This document shows positions 22,480 through 31,895 of a stretch of DNA of 64,000 nt, piece by piece. Position numbers and translations under genes: made by a program. Source of the stretch: CAWIUB01 sp963839175 (lineage in GTDB: Bacteria; Actinomycetota; Actinomycetes; Mycobacteriales; Jatrophihabitantaceae); the NCBI GenBank assembly GCA_963839175.1, contig CAWIUB010000050.1, positions 186,001 through 250,000 on the forward strand, given 5' to 3'. The notes under the pieces were generated by a model. It saw nothing but the letters and a program-made list of their open reading frames with translations. It searched no databases and was not told the DNA's origin. Positions within the stretch are counted from its first letter, which is position 1. The number at the start of each line of letters is the position of its first letter.

Positions 22480-24597
22480 ATGACAACACAAGCAGGGCAG
22501 GAGTCCCAGCCCTCCGAGGCACAGATTGCCGTTCACTGGCGCGAGGAGGAGGTCTACCAGCCTCCGGCGAGCTTCGTCGCGCAGGCCAACGCGGCCGACC
22601 CGGCCATCCTCGAGCGGTTCAGCGAAGAGCACTATCCCGAGTGCTTCACCGAGTACGCGGACCTGCTCGCCTGGGACAAGCGCTGGGACACCCTGCTCGA
22701 CACCAGCAACCCGCCGTTCTGGAAGTGGTTCGTCGGCGGTCGCCTCAACGCCAGCTACAACTGCGTCGACCGCCACCTCGCGACGGACCGCAACAAGGCG
22801 GCCATCATCTGGGTTCCCGAACCCGAGAGCGACGACCCTGTGGCGATCACCTACCAGGACCTCTATCACCAGGTCAACGAGTTCGCCGCGCTGCTGCGGG
22901 GCTTCTGTGACCTCGGGGTCGGCGACCGGGTCACCTTCCACCTGCCCATGGTCCCCGAGTTGCCGGTCTCGATGCTGGCCTGCGCCCGGCTGGGTGTCAT
23001 CCACTCGCAGGTGTTCGGCGGGTTCAGCGGCGCGGCGTGCGGCGAGCGGATCGCCGACTCGCAGAGCCACGTCCTCGTGACGATGGACGGCTACTACCGC
23101 AACGGCGAGCTGATCGACCACAAGGTCAAGGCAGACGAGGCACTGGCCCGGGCGCGGGATCTCGGCCACGAGGTGGACAAGGTTCTGGTGTGGCGCCGGC
23201 ACGCCGGCCAGTACTCATCGAAGACCCCGATGGTCGAGGGCCGGGACTACTTCATCGACGAGGTGATGCCCGAGTACCGCCGCAGGATCGTCGAGCCCGT
23301 CTCGATGCCCGCCGAGGCACCGCTGTTCCTCATGTACACCAGCGGGACGACCGGGCAGCCCAAGGGCGCCCAGCACAGCATCGGCGGATACCTCGCCTAC
23401 GTGACCGGGACGTCGAAGTACTACCAGGACATCCACCCGAACGACACGTACTGGTGCATGGCTGACATCGGCTGGATCACCGGGCACTCCTACATCGTCT
23501 ACGGCCCGTTGGCTCTCGGGACGACGAGCGTGATCTACGAAGGCGTACCCACGTATCCAGACGCCGGACGGGCCTGGCGGATAGCTGAGCGGCTCGGGGT
23601 GACCATCTTCCACACCGCGCCGACGACAATCCGTATGCTGCGCAAGCTCGGCCCGGACGAGCCGGCCAAGTACAACTACCAGTTCAAGCACATGACGACG
23701 GTCGGCGAGCCGATCGAGCCCGAGGTGTGGCGGTGGTACTACGAGCACGTCGGCAAGGGCAAGGCGGCAATCGTCGACACCTGGTGGCAGACGGAGAACG
23801 GCGGTTTCCTGGGCAGCACGCTGCCGGCGTTGCAGCCGATGAAGCCGGGCAGCTGCGGACCTGGCGTCCTGGGCATTTACCCGGTGATCTACGACGAGAC
23901 GGGGAGCGTCGTCGAGGCCGGCAGCGGCAAGGCCGGCAACATCTGCATCCGCAATCCCTGGCCGGGCAGCTTCCAGACGGTCTGGGGGCAGCCCGAGCGG
24001 TACACTTCGATCTACTACGAGAAGTACAACCGGGACAAGAACAGCACGGACTGGCACGACTGGCCGTACTTCGCAGGCGACGGTGCGGTGCAGGCCGCCG
24101 ACGGCTACTTCCGGATCCTCGGCCGGGTCGATGACGTGATCAACGTCGCCGGGCACCGGCTGGGTACCAAGGAACTCGAGTCGGCGTGTCTCACGGTGCC
24201 GGAGGTGGCCGAAGCGGCCGCGGTCCCGGTGATCGACGAGTTGCGGGGTCGGGCGGTCGAGATGTACGTCGCGCTGAAGCCAGGGATCACCCCGAGCCCC
24301 GAGATCCAGAGCAAGGTCTCGGACGCGATCATGACCGAGATCGGCCCGATCGCGAAACCCAAGAACATCTGGATCGTCGCGGACATGCCGAAGACCCGCT
24401 CCGGCAAGATCATGCGACGGGTCATCGCGGCGGTGTCGAACTTCGCCGACGTCGGCAACGTCACGACGCTCGCTAACCCCGAGATCGTCGAGGACATCCT
24501 GCACCAGGTGCAGAGTGCGAAGCTGGCGAGCGGCGAGGTCCCCCGAAAGCTGACCGAGCAGGAGGAGGCCGAGATCAAGGCATTCGGCGCCGAATAG
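22480..24597 (+). CDS. acs: acetyl-CoA synthetase (AMP-forming)
   Basis: A 705-residue acyl-CoA synthetase that activates acetate with ATP and CoA. The first 130 residues form the acetyl-CoA synthetase N-terminal domain (DTSNPPFWKWFVGGRLNAS). The AMP-binding P-loop is YTSGTTGQPKG near residue 288. WWQTENGGFLGSTLP and RILGRVDDVINVAGHRLG are the conserved A5 and A8 regions. The C-terminal PKTRSGKIMRR contains the catalytic, acetylatable lysine. Its position after two acetate carriers and a two-component system makes acetate the natural substrate. GAGAGGG upstream of ATG 22480 supports the start. Confidence 0.95.
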   Translation: MTTQAGQESQPSEAQIAVHWREEEVYQPPASFVAQANAADPAILERFSEEHYPECFTEYADLLAWDKRWDTLLDTSNPPFWKWFVGGRLNASYNCVDRHLATDRNKAAIIWVPEPESDDPVAITYQDLYHQVNEFAALLRGFCDLGVGDRVTFHLPMVPELPVSMLACARLGVIHSQVFGGFSGAACGERIADSQSHVLVTMDGYYRNGELIDHKVKADEALARARDLGHEVDKVLVWRRHAGQYSSKTPMVEGRDYFIDEVMPEYRRRIVEPVSMPAEAPLFLMYTSGTTGQPKGAQHSIGGYLAYVTGTSKYYQDIHPNDTYWCMADIGWITGHSYIVYGPLALGTTSVIYEGVPTYPDAGRAWRIAERLGVTIFHTAPTTIRMLRKLGPDEPAKYNYQFKHMTTVGEPIEPEVWRWYYEHVGKGKAAIVDTWWQTENGGFLGSTLPALQPMKPGSCGPGVLGIYPVIYDETGSVVEAGSGKAGNICIRNPWPGSFQTVWGQPERYTSIYYEKYNRDKNSTDWHDWPYFAGDGAVQAADGYFRILGRVDDVINVAGHRLGTKELESACLTVPEVAEAAAVPVIDELRGRAVEMYVALKPGITPSPEIQSKVSDAIMTEIGPIAKPKNIWIVADMPKTRSGKIMRRVIAAVSNFADVGNVTTLANPEIVEDILHQVQSAKLASGEVPRKLTEQEEAEIKAFGAE

Positions 24598-24605
24598 TCG
24601 GGCGG

Positions 24606-24992
24606 CTAGCGCTCCCGCTGCCGTACGGGCGGGTGATGATCTCCAGCGCGTGGCCGTTCGGGTCGTCCCAGTACACGCCGCGGCCGCCGTCGTTGGTGTT
24701 GATCTCGCCGGGCTGCCGGTGGAACGGGTCGGCCCAGTACGGCAAGCCGCGCTCGCGAATGCGGGCGAAGATCTCGTCGAAGGCTGCCTCGTCGACGAGG
24801 AATGCGTAGTGCTGCGGGTGGGCTCGGCCCGTGGTCGTCGGCGAAGTCGAGCGAGACGTCGTTGTCGACCTGGACGACGAGGAAGGGTCCGTACGTGGTC
24901 GGCTCGGGCAACCCGAGGATCTCGACCAGGAATCGAGCGGATTCCTGCTTGTCGCCGACGCGCACGATGGTGTGGTTCAGCTGGACGGTCAT
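24606..24992 (-). pseudogene. VOC family protein with a frameshift
   Basis: From ATG 24992 (AAGGAG nine bases upstream) the protein reads MTVQLNHTIVRVGDKQESAR and FLVVQVDNDVSLDFADDHG, a typical VOC first half. Near 24828 one extra G shifts the frame. The family second half (HPQHYAFLVDEAAFDEIFAR, then GRGVYWDDPNGHALEIITR) is present in the adjacent frame. The unshifted frame continues open as arginine-rich nonsense to 24606; the shifted frame would stop inside the end of acs near 24577. Real decay or a homopolymer error are both possible. Confidence 0.7.
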
Positions 24993-25129
24993 TTGGCTCG
25001 CTCCTTCCGGAGTGGACGGGGCGAGTCGATCAGGACGAGCGGGAGTACCGCAACCGTAATCAGCAGCACGCTGCCGATGCGTGATTCCGCCACTCCCCCA
25101 CGTCCGGCCAGGCGCAAGAGGAGGGCTCA

Positions 25130-25864
25130 GTGCTGAACCACGAGGTGGCCGGGGATGGGGAGCCCCTGCTGCTGTTGCACTCGGGCGTGTGCGACATGCG
25201 GATGTGGGACCCGCAATGGAGGGCGTGCGGCGCTGAGCACCAGGTGTTGCGCTGCGATCTGCGCGGATACGGCGGATCGCCCGTTCCGGCCGAGCGGTGG
25301 GTCGATGCGGATGACGTGGCCGAGCTGCTTGATCACCTTGGGATCGATCGGGCGAGGGTGGTCGGCTCATCCTACGGCGGCCGGGTCGCTCTGGAGCTGG
25401 CGGCCGGCCGACCGAAGCGGGTGACCGGGCTCTTCCTGCTGTGCCCGGCGTTTCGTGGCCTACCGCTGACGCCGACCGCAGCACGATTCGACGCCGAGGA
25501 GACCGCCCTATTGGAACGCGGCGACATCTCGGGCGCGGTAGAGCTGAATGTGCGCACCTGGTTGGGGCCGGCTGCTGATGACGCGACGCGTGAGCGGGTG
25601 CACATGATGCAACGGCAGGCCTTTGAGATGCAGCTCGCCGCCGGCGATGTCCCCGGTCCGCAGATGGCCGACGTCAACCCGGCCCGCATCGACGTGCCCG
25701 CTGTAGTCGTGAGCGGCGGGCACGACATGGATCACTTCCAGGCGATCGCGCGGCACCTGGCCCGGACGATGCCACGCGGGCAGCTGCTCGAACTGCCGAG
25801 CACAGGGCACCTACCCAGCCTCGAGCGGCTGGGCGAAATCACCGCAGCGCTGCTGGCTCTATGA
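25130..25864 (+). CDS. alpha/beta hydrolase
   Basis: A 244-residue alpha/beta-fold hydrolase. GTG 25130 has GAGGAGGG seven bases upstream. Visible elements are the oxyanion loop LLLLHSGVCDMRMW, the nucleophile elbow VGSSYGGRVAL (Ser near residue 85), an acid-containing GGHDMDHF and the histidine in STGHLPSLERL. No lid domain is recognisable, and the substrate is unknown. It is flanked by a frameshifted VOC gene (divergent) and the convergent CorA gene and appears monocistronic. Confidence 0.85.
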   Translation: MLNHEVAGDGEPLLLLHSGVCDMRMWDPQWRACGAEHQVLRCDLRGYGGSPVPAERWVDADDVAELLDHLGIDRARVVGSSYGGRVALELAAGRPKRVTGLFLLCPAFRGLPLTPTAARFDAEETALLERGDISGAVELNVRTWLGPAADDATRERVHMMQRQAFEMQLAAGDVPGPQMADVNPARIDVPAVVVSGGHDMDHFQAIARHLARTMPRGQLLELPSTGHLPSLERLGEITAALLAL

Positions 25865-25935
25865 GGGTCAGGCCCCGCAGCACCGGCTGCGATGGTGTCG
25901 CCCGGCTGATGGTTGGCCGGGAGACCTGGGCGGAG

Positions 25936-26964
25936 CTACTCGCTCGAGACGTCGGCTGGCGCTGACCGGCCGGCGCGTAGACCCGCGCCGCGCCGGAACC
26001 ACCAGAACAGCGCAAGGCAGAGCAGGGCCAGCCCGCCGATGCCGTAGGCGAGGAAGGCGTCCAGTCCGCGGACATTGTTTGTCAGCCATTCGAAGTTCTG
26101 GCCAAAGAAGCCGGTGACGAAGGTCAATGGCAGGAACACTGTCGCCAGGATCGTGAGCCGCTCCATGGTGGCGTTCTGCTGCACGCTGATCTTGGTCTGT
26201 TCGACCGAGATCACCGCCATGTTCGCCTCCAGGACCGTGGTGAGCAGGTCACGTTGCGCCGCGACCTCTTCGTTGACCAACACGAGATGGTCGTGTACGT
26301 CGCGGAAGTACGGCAGTAGCTCGCCGGCCCAGTCACCGCGCTCGACCGTGGCGACGACCGCCAGCAGCGGATGAACCGCGCGGTAGAAGTCGGTGGCCTC
26401 GCGGCGCAGCGAGTAGATTCGCTCGGTCGGCGCGACCGCCCCGGAGAACACCGTCTGCTCGACCTGCCCAATGTCGCGCTCGAGTTCGGCGACGACCGGC
26501 GCGTAACTGTCGACGACCTGATCGAGGATCGCCCACAGCGCCGACGCGCTGCCCGCCTCGAGTAGCTCAGGCCGATGTTCCAGGCGTGCTCGCGCACCAT
26601 GCAGTTCGCTTGCCACACCTTGCCGGACGGTGATCACGAACCGCTTGGCGAGGAAGACGCTGATCTCGCCGAAGTCCACCTCCTCCCGGTCGTCGTCGTA
26701 TCGCGCGGTGCGCAGAATGACCAGCTGCACACCGCCCTCGTACGGTTCTACCTTTGGCCGCAGGTGAAATGTCTGCGCGTCCTCGACTGCCAGCTCATGC
26801 AGTCCGAAATTGTCCCGTACGAGGGCAAGCTCAGCCGGACTCGGTTCGAACAGTCCCAGCCAGATGAAGCCGCCCTGCTCGCACCGCTGCGCGGCGTCCG
26901 CGAGCGACATGGCGCCCTCATGCTGACGGCGCCCGTCCAGGTAATGCGCACAATCGATGATCAT
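25936..26964 (-). CDS. corA: CorA-family divalent cation transporter
   Basis: A 342-residue CorA-type magnesium/cobalt channel. A large cytoplasmic N-terminal domain (1-270) contains NFGLHELAVEDAQTFHLRPK and LRREATDFYRAVHPLL. Two C-terminal membrane helices follow (TILATVFLPLTFVTGFFGQN and the final helix before WWFRRG). The signature loop reads GQN rather than the canonical GMN. The periplasmic loop NFEWL follows as usual. AAGGGAG precedes ATG 26964. The GMN methionine replacement is unusual and may alter selectivity. Confidence 0.92.
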   Translation of the reverse strand: MIIDCAHYLDGRRQHEGAMSLADAAQRCEQGGFIWLGLFEPSPAELALVRDNFGLHELAVEDAQTFHLRPKVEPYEGGVQLVILRTARYDDDREEVDFGEISVFLAKRFVITVRQGVASELHGARARLEHRPELLEAGSASALWAILDQVVDSYAPVVAELERDIGQVEQTVFSGAVAPTERIYSLRREATDFYRAVHPLLAVVATVERGDWAGELLPYFRDVHDHLVLVNEEVAAQRDLLTTVLEANMAVISVEQTKISVQQNATMERLTILATVFLPLTFVTGFFGQNFEWLTNNVRGLDAFLAYGIGGLALLCLALFWWFRRGAGLRAGRSAPADVSSE

Positions 26965-27008
26965 GGCGATGCTCCCTTGTCAGGCAGTGCAGGGATAGCC
27001 TTCTCGCC

Positions 27009-27851
27009 GTGCGATTTGCGATCAAGACTCGACCGGAACACACCACCTGGCAGCGGATGCGTGACGTCTGGGTGGCCGCGGACGACATCGAAGTGTTCGA
27101 GTCGGCCTGGAACTGGGATCACTTCTATCCGCTCACGGGCAACCTGGCGGGCCCGAATTTCGAGGCGTGGACGATGCTGGCCGCAATGGCGCAGGCTACC
27201 GAACGGATCCGCGTCGGCTGCCAGGTGACCGGGATGATCTACCGGCATCCGGCGGTGCTCGCGAACATGGCGGCTACCGTCGACATCATCAGCGACGGGC
27301 GGCTCGAATTGGGCGTAGGCGCGGGCTGGAACCAGCTCGAGTGCGACGCGTACGGCATCGACCTGCCGCCGCTGGCAGAACGGTTCGACCGCTTCGACGA
27401 AGGCGTCCAGGCGCTGATCGGCCTGCTCAGCCAGGACACCACGACGATGCGCGGCCGCTACGTGCTGCTGACCGACGCGCGTTGCGAGCCGAAGCCGGTG
27501 CAACGGCCGCACCCGCCGATCGTCATCGGCGGCGGCGGGCCCAAGCGAACGCTGCTCGCCGCGGCCCGCTGGGCGCAGCACTGGAACCTGATCACGAGCG
27601 ACGTCGACAGCTGGCGCCGGCTCAAGGACGTACTGCTTGCGCACTGCGCCGATGTCGGCCGGGATCCGAGTGAGATCACCTGCTCGCTCAACGTGGTGAT
27701 CGACCCGCAGACCGGCATCGGGCCCGCCGTCGAGAGGGTGGCCGCCTATCGCGATGCCGGGGTCGACCTGACGATCATGAATCTGCCGCACGACTGGTCA
27801 CCGGTGATCCTCGAACCGCTGGCAGCGGCCCTGGCGCCGCTCACCAGATGA
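27009..27851 (+). CDS. LLM-class (luciferase-like) oxidoreductase
   Basis: A 280-residue TIM-barrel flavin/F420-type monooxygenase or reductase. It starts MRFAIKTRPEHTTWQRMRDV at a GTG. Conserved elements include WDHFYPL, VGCQVTGMIYRHPAVLANMA, the strand-loop DIISDGRLELGVGAGWN and RPHPPIVIGGGGPKRTL. These match the F420-dependent LLM class common in actinobacteria, though cofactor choice is inferred. The GTG has no clear Shine-Dalgarno sequence and is 44 bp from the divergent corA start, so a leaderless mRNA is possible. Confidence 0.88.
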   Translation: MRFAIKTRPEHTTWQRMRDVWVAADDIEVFESAWNWDHFYPLTGNLAGPNFEAWTMLAAMAQATERIRVGCQVTGMIYRHPAVLANMAATVDIISDGRLELGVGAGWNQLECDAYGIDLPPLAERFDRFDEGVQALIGLLSQDTTTMRGRYVLLTDARCEPKPVQRPHPPIVIGGGGPKRTLLAAARWAQHWNLITSDVDSWRRLKDVLLAHCADVGRDPSEITCSLNVVIDPQTGIGPAVERVAAYRDAGVDLTIMNLPHDWSPVILEPLAAALAPLTR

Positions 27852-27857
27852 CGGTCC

Positions 27858-28610
27858 TCAGCTCAACGGGGTGCGCGGGCGTTGCTGCAGCTGCCCGTCG
27901 ACGTAGAGCTCGACACGCTCGTTGTAGAAGGCGGCCAGCCCGGCGATCTTCTGGCTCTCCGGGAACGGCGCGCGGTAGATCCACACCGCGTCCTCGTGCA
28001 GCGTGCCGTTGACCTCGAGCGACCAGTAGTTCGCCGTCCCTTTGTAGGGGCAGTGTGTCTCGGTGCGGGACGGGCGCAGCAGGTCCATGCGCAGGTCGGT
28101 GACTGGCAGGTAGTAACGCGGCGGCAGCCCGGTCTCGAACAGGATCCGCGGCGAGTGCGACTCGGCGACGGTGACCCCGTCGACGACGACCCGCACGGCT
28201 CTGCTGCTGGCGAGGATGTCCACCCGGGTGTACGGGTCGCGCGGATGGGTGTACACCGGCTCATCCTCCTCGAACCATTCGTCCATGGCCGCCCAGTCGA
28301 ACCGGACCAGGTCGCGCAGTTCGTCAATTGGCGAGTCCGGATAGCGCAGCGCCGCGTCCTTGCGAGTCTCCCTGGACGTCACCACGTTGAGAACGCGCCC
28401 GTCACCACGGCTGGGCGAGTGCTCGATGGTGCCGGTGTCCTCGAGGGTGGCCCGGACGTCGGTTGACGGAAGGTAATAGGTCGGGTACTGCGGCTTCTCC
28501 CAGACGAGTACCGGCCGAATTGTGTCGGCCACGAGTTCTCCGCCGACGTAGGCACGGACTTGCTTCTGTCCCTTGACGATCTTGATCCGGCCCCGTTGGA
28601 CGTCTGCCAT
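27858..28610 (-). CDS. tandem DUF427 protein
   Basis: A 250-residue cytoplasmic protein made of two DUF427 repeats. The first (about 10-95) shows RAYVGGELVADTIRPVLVWE and YYLPSTDVRATL. The second (about 135-225) shows VVVDGVTVAESHSPRILFE and YYLPVTDLRMDLL. The linker carries FDWAAMDEWFEEDEPVYTHP. ATG 28610 follows GGAGGTGGCG. The biochemical role is unknown; DUF427 proteins are widespread in actinobacteria. It is convergent with the LLM gene, with six bases between stops. Confidence 0.9.
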   Translation of the reverse strand: MADVQRGRIKIVKGQKQVRAYVGGELVADTIRPVLVWEKPQYPTYYLPSTDVRATLEDTGTIEHSPSRGDGRVLNVVTSRETRKDAALRYPDSPIDELRDLVRFDWAAMDEWFEEDEPVYTHPRDPYTRVDILASSRAVRVVVDGVTVAESHSPRILFETGLPPRYYLPVTDLRMDLLRPSRTETHCPYKGTANYWSLEVNGTLHEDAVWIYRAPFPESQKIAGLAAFYNERVELYVDGQLQQRPRTPLS

Positions 28611-28691
28611 CGCCACCTCCACCCATTGACTGTGGAGGCTAACGCGACCACCGTGCGCTAACTTCCCGGACGTGCCGCCGTGCGCGGTGGA

Positions 28692-29466
28692 TCAGTCCGG
28701 CCAGACCGGGGACCGCTTCTGCAGGAAGGCGGCCATGCCTTCGCGGGCGCCCAGCATCTGTGAGGCGGCTGCCATGACTGGGACAGCGATCTCGTAGGCG
28801 TCCGCTTCCGAACGGTCGAGCTGCGCGTACAAGGTGCGCTTGCCTAACGCCTTACTCGTCCGGCTGCCGCGGGTGGCGCGGGCGAGCAGGTCGTCGACAG
28901 CCGCGTCCAGGTCGGTGTCGGGGACGACCGCGTTGACCAGTCCCCAGTCGAGCGCGGTGGCTGCGTCGATCACCTCGCCGGTGAGCGCCATCTGCATCAG
29001 CCGCTTGCGGCCGATCGCGCGGGCAACCGGGACGGCCGGTGTGTGGCAGAACCAGCCACCGGCGCCGCCGGGCAGTGCGAGCCCGGCCGACTCGGCGGCC
29101 ACCGCGAGGTCGCACGAGGCGACGAGCTGGCAGCCCGCGGCAGTCGCCAGGCCGTGCACCCGCGCGATCACCACTTGCGGCACGGACTCGATGGTGCGCA
29201 TCAGCTCGGTGCAGACCTCGAGCAGGGCACGCACCCCGGCCTCGTCGCGGGCGGCGACATCGGCGAAGTCGTGCCCGGCGCTGAATACCGGCCCCTCCCC
29301 GGCGAGCACGACACCCGTCGCCTCGGTTTCGGCCACCTCGCGGAACGCGGCAAGCAGTTCCCGCATGTGCTCCTCGGACAACGCATTGCGCCGCTGCGGC
29401 CGGTTCATCGTGATCCGCACGGTGGCGTCGTCGGGTTTGACCAGTAGGTGCTGGTACTCGGCCATA
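28692..29466 (-). CDS. enoyl-CoA hydratase/isomerase family protein
   Basis: A 258-residue crotonase-fold protein starting at ATG 29466 (MAEYQHLLVKPDDATVRITM). The oxyanion-hole segments are SAGHDFADVAAR (near 65) and ARVHGLATAAGCQLVASCDL (near 105). The C-terminal part FLQKRSPVW is typical. At the catalytic glutamate positions of true hydratases the sequence reads LPGGAGGWFCHTP, so hydratase activity is uncertain. Likely roles are beta-oxidation or another CoA-thioester reaction. It stands alone between the DUF427 gene and a divergent methyltransferase. Confidence 0.85.
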
Positions 29467-29585
29467 CGCACAAGGTATCCCCGAGTGCGGTGCCAGGCGA
29501 CGGTCGGTGTGCCCAATTGGTCCGTGCCGGGAGCCGGGTCTGACCGACGCCACCGCCGGATTGCCGGCGTGGTGGAATCACGAGC

Positions 29586-30179
29586 GTGGACGACGCGCCC
29601 CGCCGGGTCCCGACGCCGGCCGAGCAGTACGACGAGCGCTGGGAGGCCCTCGCCGCGAGCGGGCACGACGTCCACGGCGAGGCCTCGCTCGTCGACGGCC
29701 TGGTCGGGCGGGACGGGGCGCGGATCCTCGACGCCGGGTGCGGGACCGGGCGCGTCGCCATCGAGCTGGCCCGCCGCGGCCACCACATGGTCGGGGTCGA
29801 CGTCGACGCCGAGCTCCTCGCTCGGGCCCGCAGCAAGGCGCCCGCACTAGACTGGGTCGAGGCCGATCTCGCCGCCCTGCCAGCCGAGGTCGCGCCCGGC
29901 CCGTTCGACGCGGTGGTGCTCGCGGGCAACGTGATGATCTTCGTTGCGCGCGGCACCGAGGGTGCGGTGGTCGCGCACCTCGCGGCCCGGCTCGCACCCC
30001 GGGGCCTCCTGATCGCCGGGTTCCAGCTCACGGGCCGGCTCCCGCTCGCCGAGTACGACGAGCATGCGCGCACGGCCGGGCTCACGCTCGCCGCGCGCTG
30101 GTCGACATGGGAGCGTGCGCCGTTCGGAGGTGCGGAGGACTACGCGGTCAGCGTTCACACACTGGTGTCGAATCGCTAG
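29586..30179 (+). CDS. class I SAM-dependent methyltransferase
   Basis: A 197-residue methyltransferase of the Methyltransf_25 type. Motif I is ILDAGCGTGRVAIELARRGH (near 44-63), motif II VGVDVDAELLARARSKAP and motif III region FDAVVLAGNVMIFVA. The start is GTG 29586. The substrate cannot be deduced. The short C-terminus ends GGAEDYAVSVHTLVS. It is divergent from the enoyl-CoA hydratase gene. Confidence 0.88.
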   Translation: MDDAPRRVPTPAEQYDERWEALAASGHDVHGEASLVDGLVGRDGARILDAGCGTGRVAIELARRGHHMVGVDVDAELLARARSKAPALDWVEADLAALPAEVAPGPFDAVVLAGNVMIFVARGTEGAVVAHLAARLAPRGLLIAGFQLTGRLPLAEYDEHARTAGLTLAARWSTWERAPFGGAEDYAVSVHTLVSNR

Positions 30180-30351
30180 CCCATGTCGGGCTCGGTGAGC
30201 ATTGCCCCAGTGACGCACGTGCGCCTCCACGAGATGCCATTCGGTCGGTGTGGGTGGCACCTCGGAACCGTCGCGCCACACGGCCTCGACCGTGGACGTG
30301 CACGCGCAGGCACGCCCAGACGGGCCGAGTATCCGGCTGAACCAGACCCCG

Positions 30352-30519
30352 ATGAGCGCGTGGTTCGAGGTCTGGTACGCCATCCACGGCCATGGCAGCG
30401 ACCCGCAGATCGAGTGGGACCCGCATAGGAACTCCGGCCTGGCGGCCAGAGTTCAGTGGGCCGCGGCGTGCACCTTCGCGATCATCGCGGTTGCCTGGGT
30501 GATCAGCTTCGCAGCCTGA
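30352..30519 (+). CDS. possible small membrane protein
   Basis: From ATG 30352 a 55-residue product reads MSAWFEVWYAIHGHGSDPQI and ends in one hydrophobic helix (QWAAACTFAIIAVAWVISF). The tryptophan-rich start and single C-terminal membrane segment look protein-like. There is no good ribosome binding site, and I recognise no family. It overlaps the end of the convergent phosphoesterase remnant by 17 bp. Confidence 0.4.
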   Translation: MSAWFEVWYAIHGHGSDPQIEWDPHRNSGLAARVQWAAACTFAIIAVAWVISFAA

Positions 30520-31741
30520 ATTGGTTGATCGGGGTAGCCCGGAACTCCGCACCGATCAACAGGGCGGCGATCTGCTGCGCGAGCTGGTCGCGTTGGGCCA
30601 GCCAGGACGCCAACTGTGCTTGTGTTGCCACGTACGTCGCGTCGTCGCTGGCCGATCCGCTGGTCACCCCGGCGGTGGCGACGCTGAGGCTGTCCAGGCC
30701 CAGCGATCCGAACGGCGCGTTGAGCTGCTTGTACGCGGCGCCCAGCTCGTCGAGCGTGTGCAGATAAGCACGCAGGGACGCCGGAATCGCGCTCGGGTTC
30801 AGCACCTGCAGAATCGCACGACCGTCGCCGTCGTAGCTGTCGGACAGCCCCAGCAGGCTGAACATGGTCGGCCGGACGTCGGTGTGGTCGGTCCATACGT
30901 CACCGGTCTCGCCCAGTGTGCGGATGCCCGGGCAGTCCTTGGTAATCGGTGTACCCGCCCGGCTCGTCGGGCAGCACATCGGGCTGCCCGTTCGCGCAGG
31001 TCGCCGACGCCTGAGCGCAGTGCACGGCGAAGCCGACGAAGTCGGTCTGCGCCTTCGCCCGCGCGGCTGTGCCGGACGCGGCACCGTTGGACGCCAGCGC
31101 CTCCGCGTACTGCGGCGAGCCGGTCCCGAACACCTTGGTGATGTCACCGCTCGGCCCGGTGCCGGTGTTCTCCAGGACCGTGTTCGCGGCGGCGATCGCG
31201 CCGACGTCGCAGCCGGCCCGGGTGAACGGCACCCACGGAGCCGGGGCGTTCAAGCCGGTCGGAGTGACCATGTCGGCACTGTGGTGGTCGCCGTGACCGG
31301 ATCGGTCCAGTAGCCGAACGAGCTGGGGAACTGGAACCCGGCCCCGTTGAAACGGACGTTGCTGTTGGAGACGATCTGGCCGTGCTTGTCGGGGTAGACG
31401 CCGGTCAGCGACGACAGGATGCCCCCGGCCGTGTGCGAGATCAGCACGGTGTGGTCGTTGGAGAGCAGCGATCCGTTGTCGCGCATGAAGTTCAGCAGGT
31501 GCGGCATCTGCTCGAGATCAGACGGGACGTTCGCCCGGTCGCGCCGAAGATGGGTGTTGTCGAACTGGACGTAGACGACGTGCTTAACCGCGCCGTTCCG
31601 GCCTAGCTGACAGCTCGCCTGCCCGGACTTGACCGCGGCCGACGGCGCAGCCGACGAACCGGTCGGCGCTGCGGCGAGCAGCGCAGCGACCAGCGTCGTG
31701 GTGCCGGCGAGTACCAAGGAGCGCCTGCGACGAGTTGCCAT
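30503..31741 (-). pseudogene. secreted phosphoesterase-like protein with internal deletion and frameshift
   Basis: From ATG 31741 there is a signal peptide (RRRRSLVLAGTTTLVAALLA, cleavage near residue 31). It is followed by HVVYVQFDNTHLRRDR and SHTAGGILSSLTGVYPDKHG, the N-terminus of a family of secreted alkaline-phosphatase-superfamily proteins. The frame changes near 31270. A second block (FGTGSPQYAEALASNGAASG; DVLPDEPGGYTDYQGL) is followed near 30930 by WTDHTDVRPTMFSLLGL, which belongs far downstream in the family. About 250 central residues with catalytic metal ligands seem to be missing. The C-terminus ends at 30503. Confidence 0.7.
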
Positions 31742-31895
31742 CCCAACCTCCAGTTACGTGTCCGCACCGTACGACGGCTCCGAAGCTAGCCGGAAGGAGG
31801 TTTGCTCGTTGTTTTCCCACCTTTCGCTCGGTAGACAGCACCTCGACTGCCGTAATCTGCGGCGGATGTCAGGTTCCCGTTGAGAGGGCGTGCTG

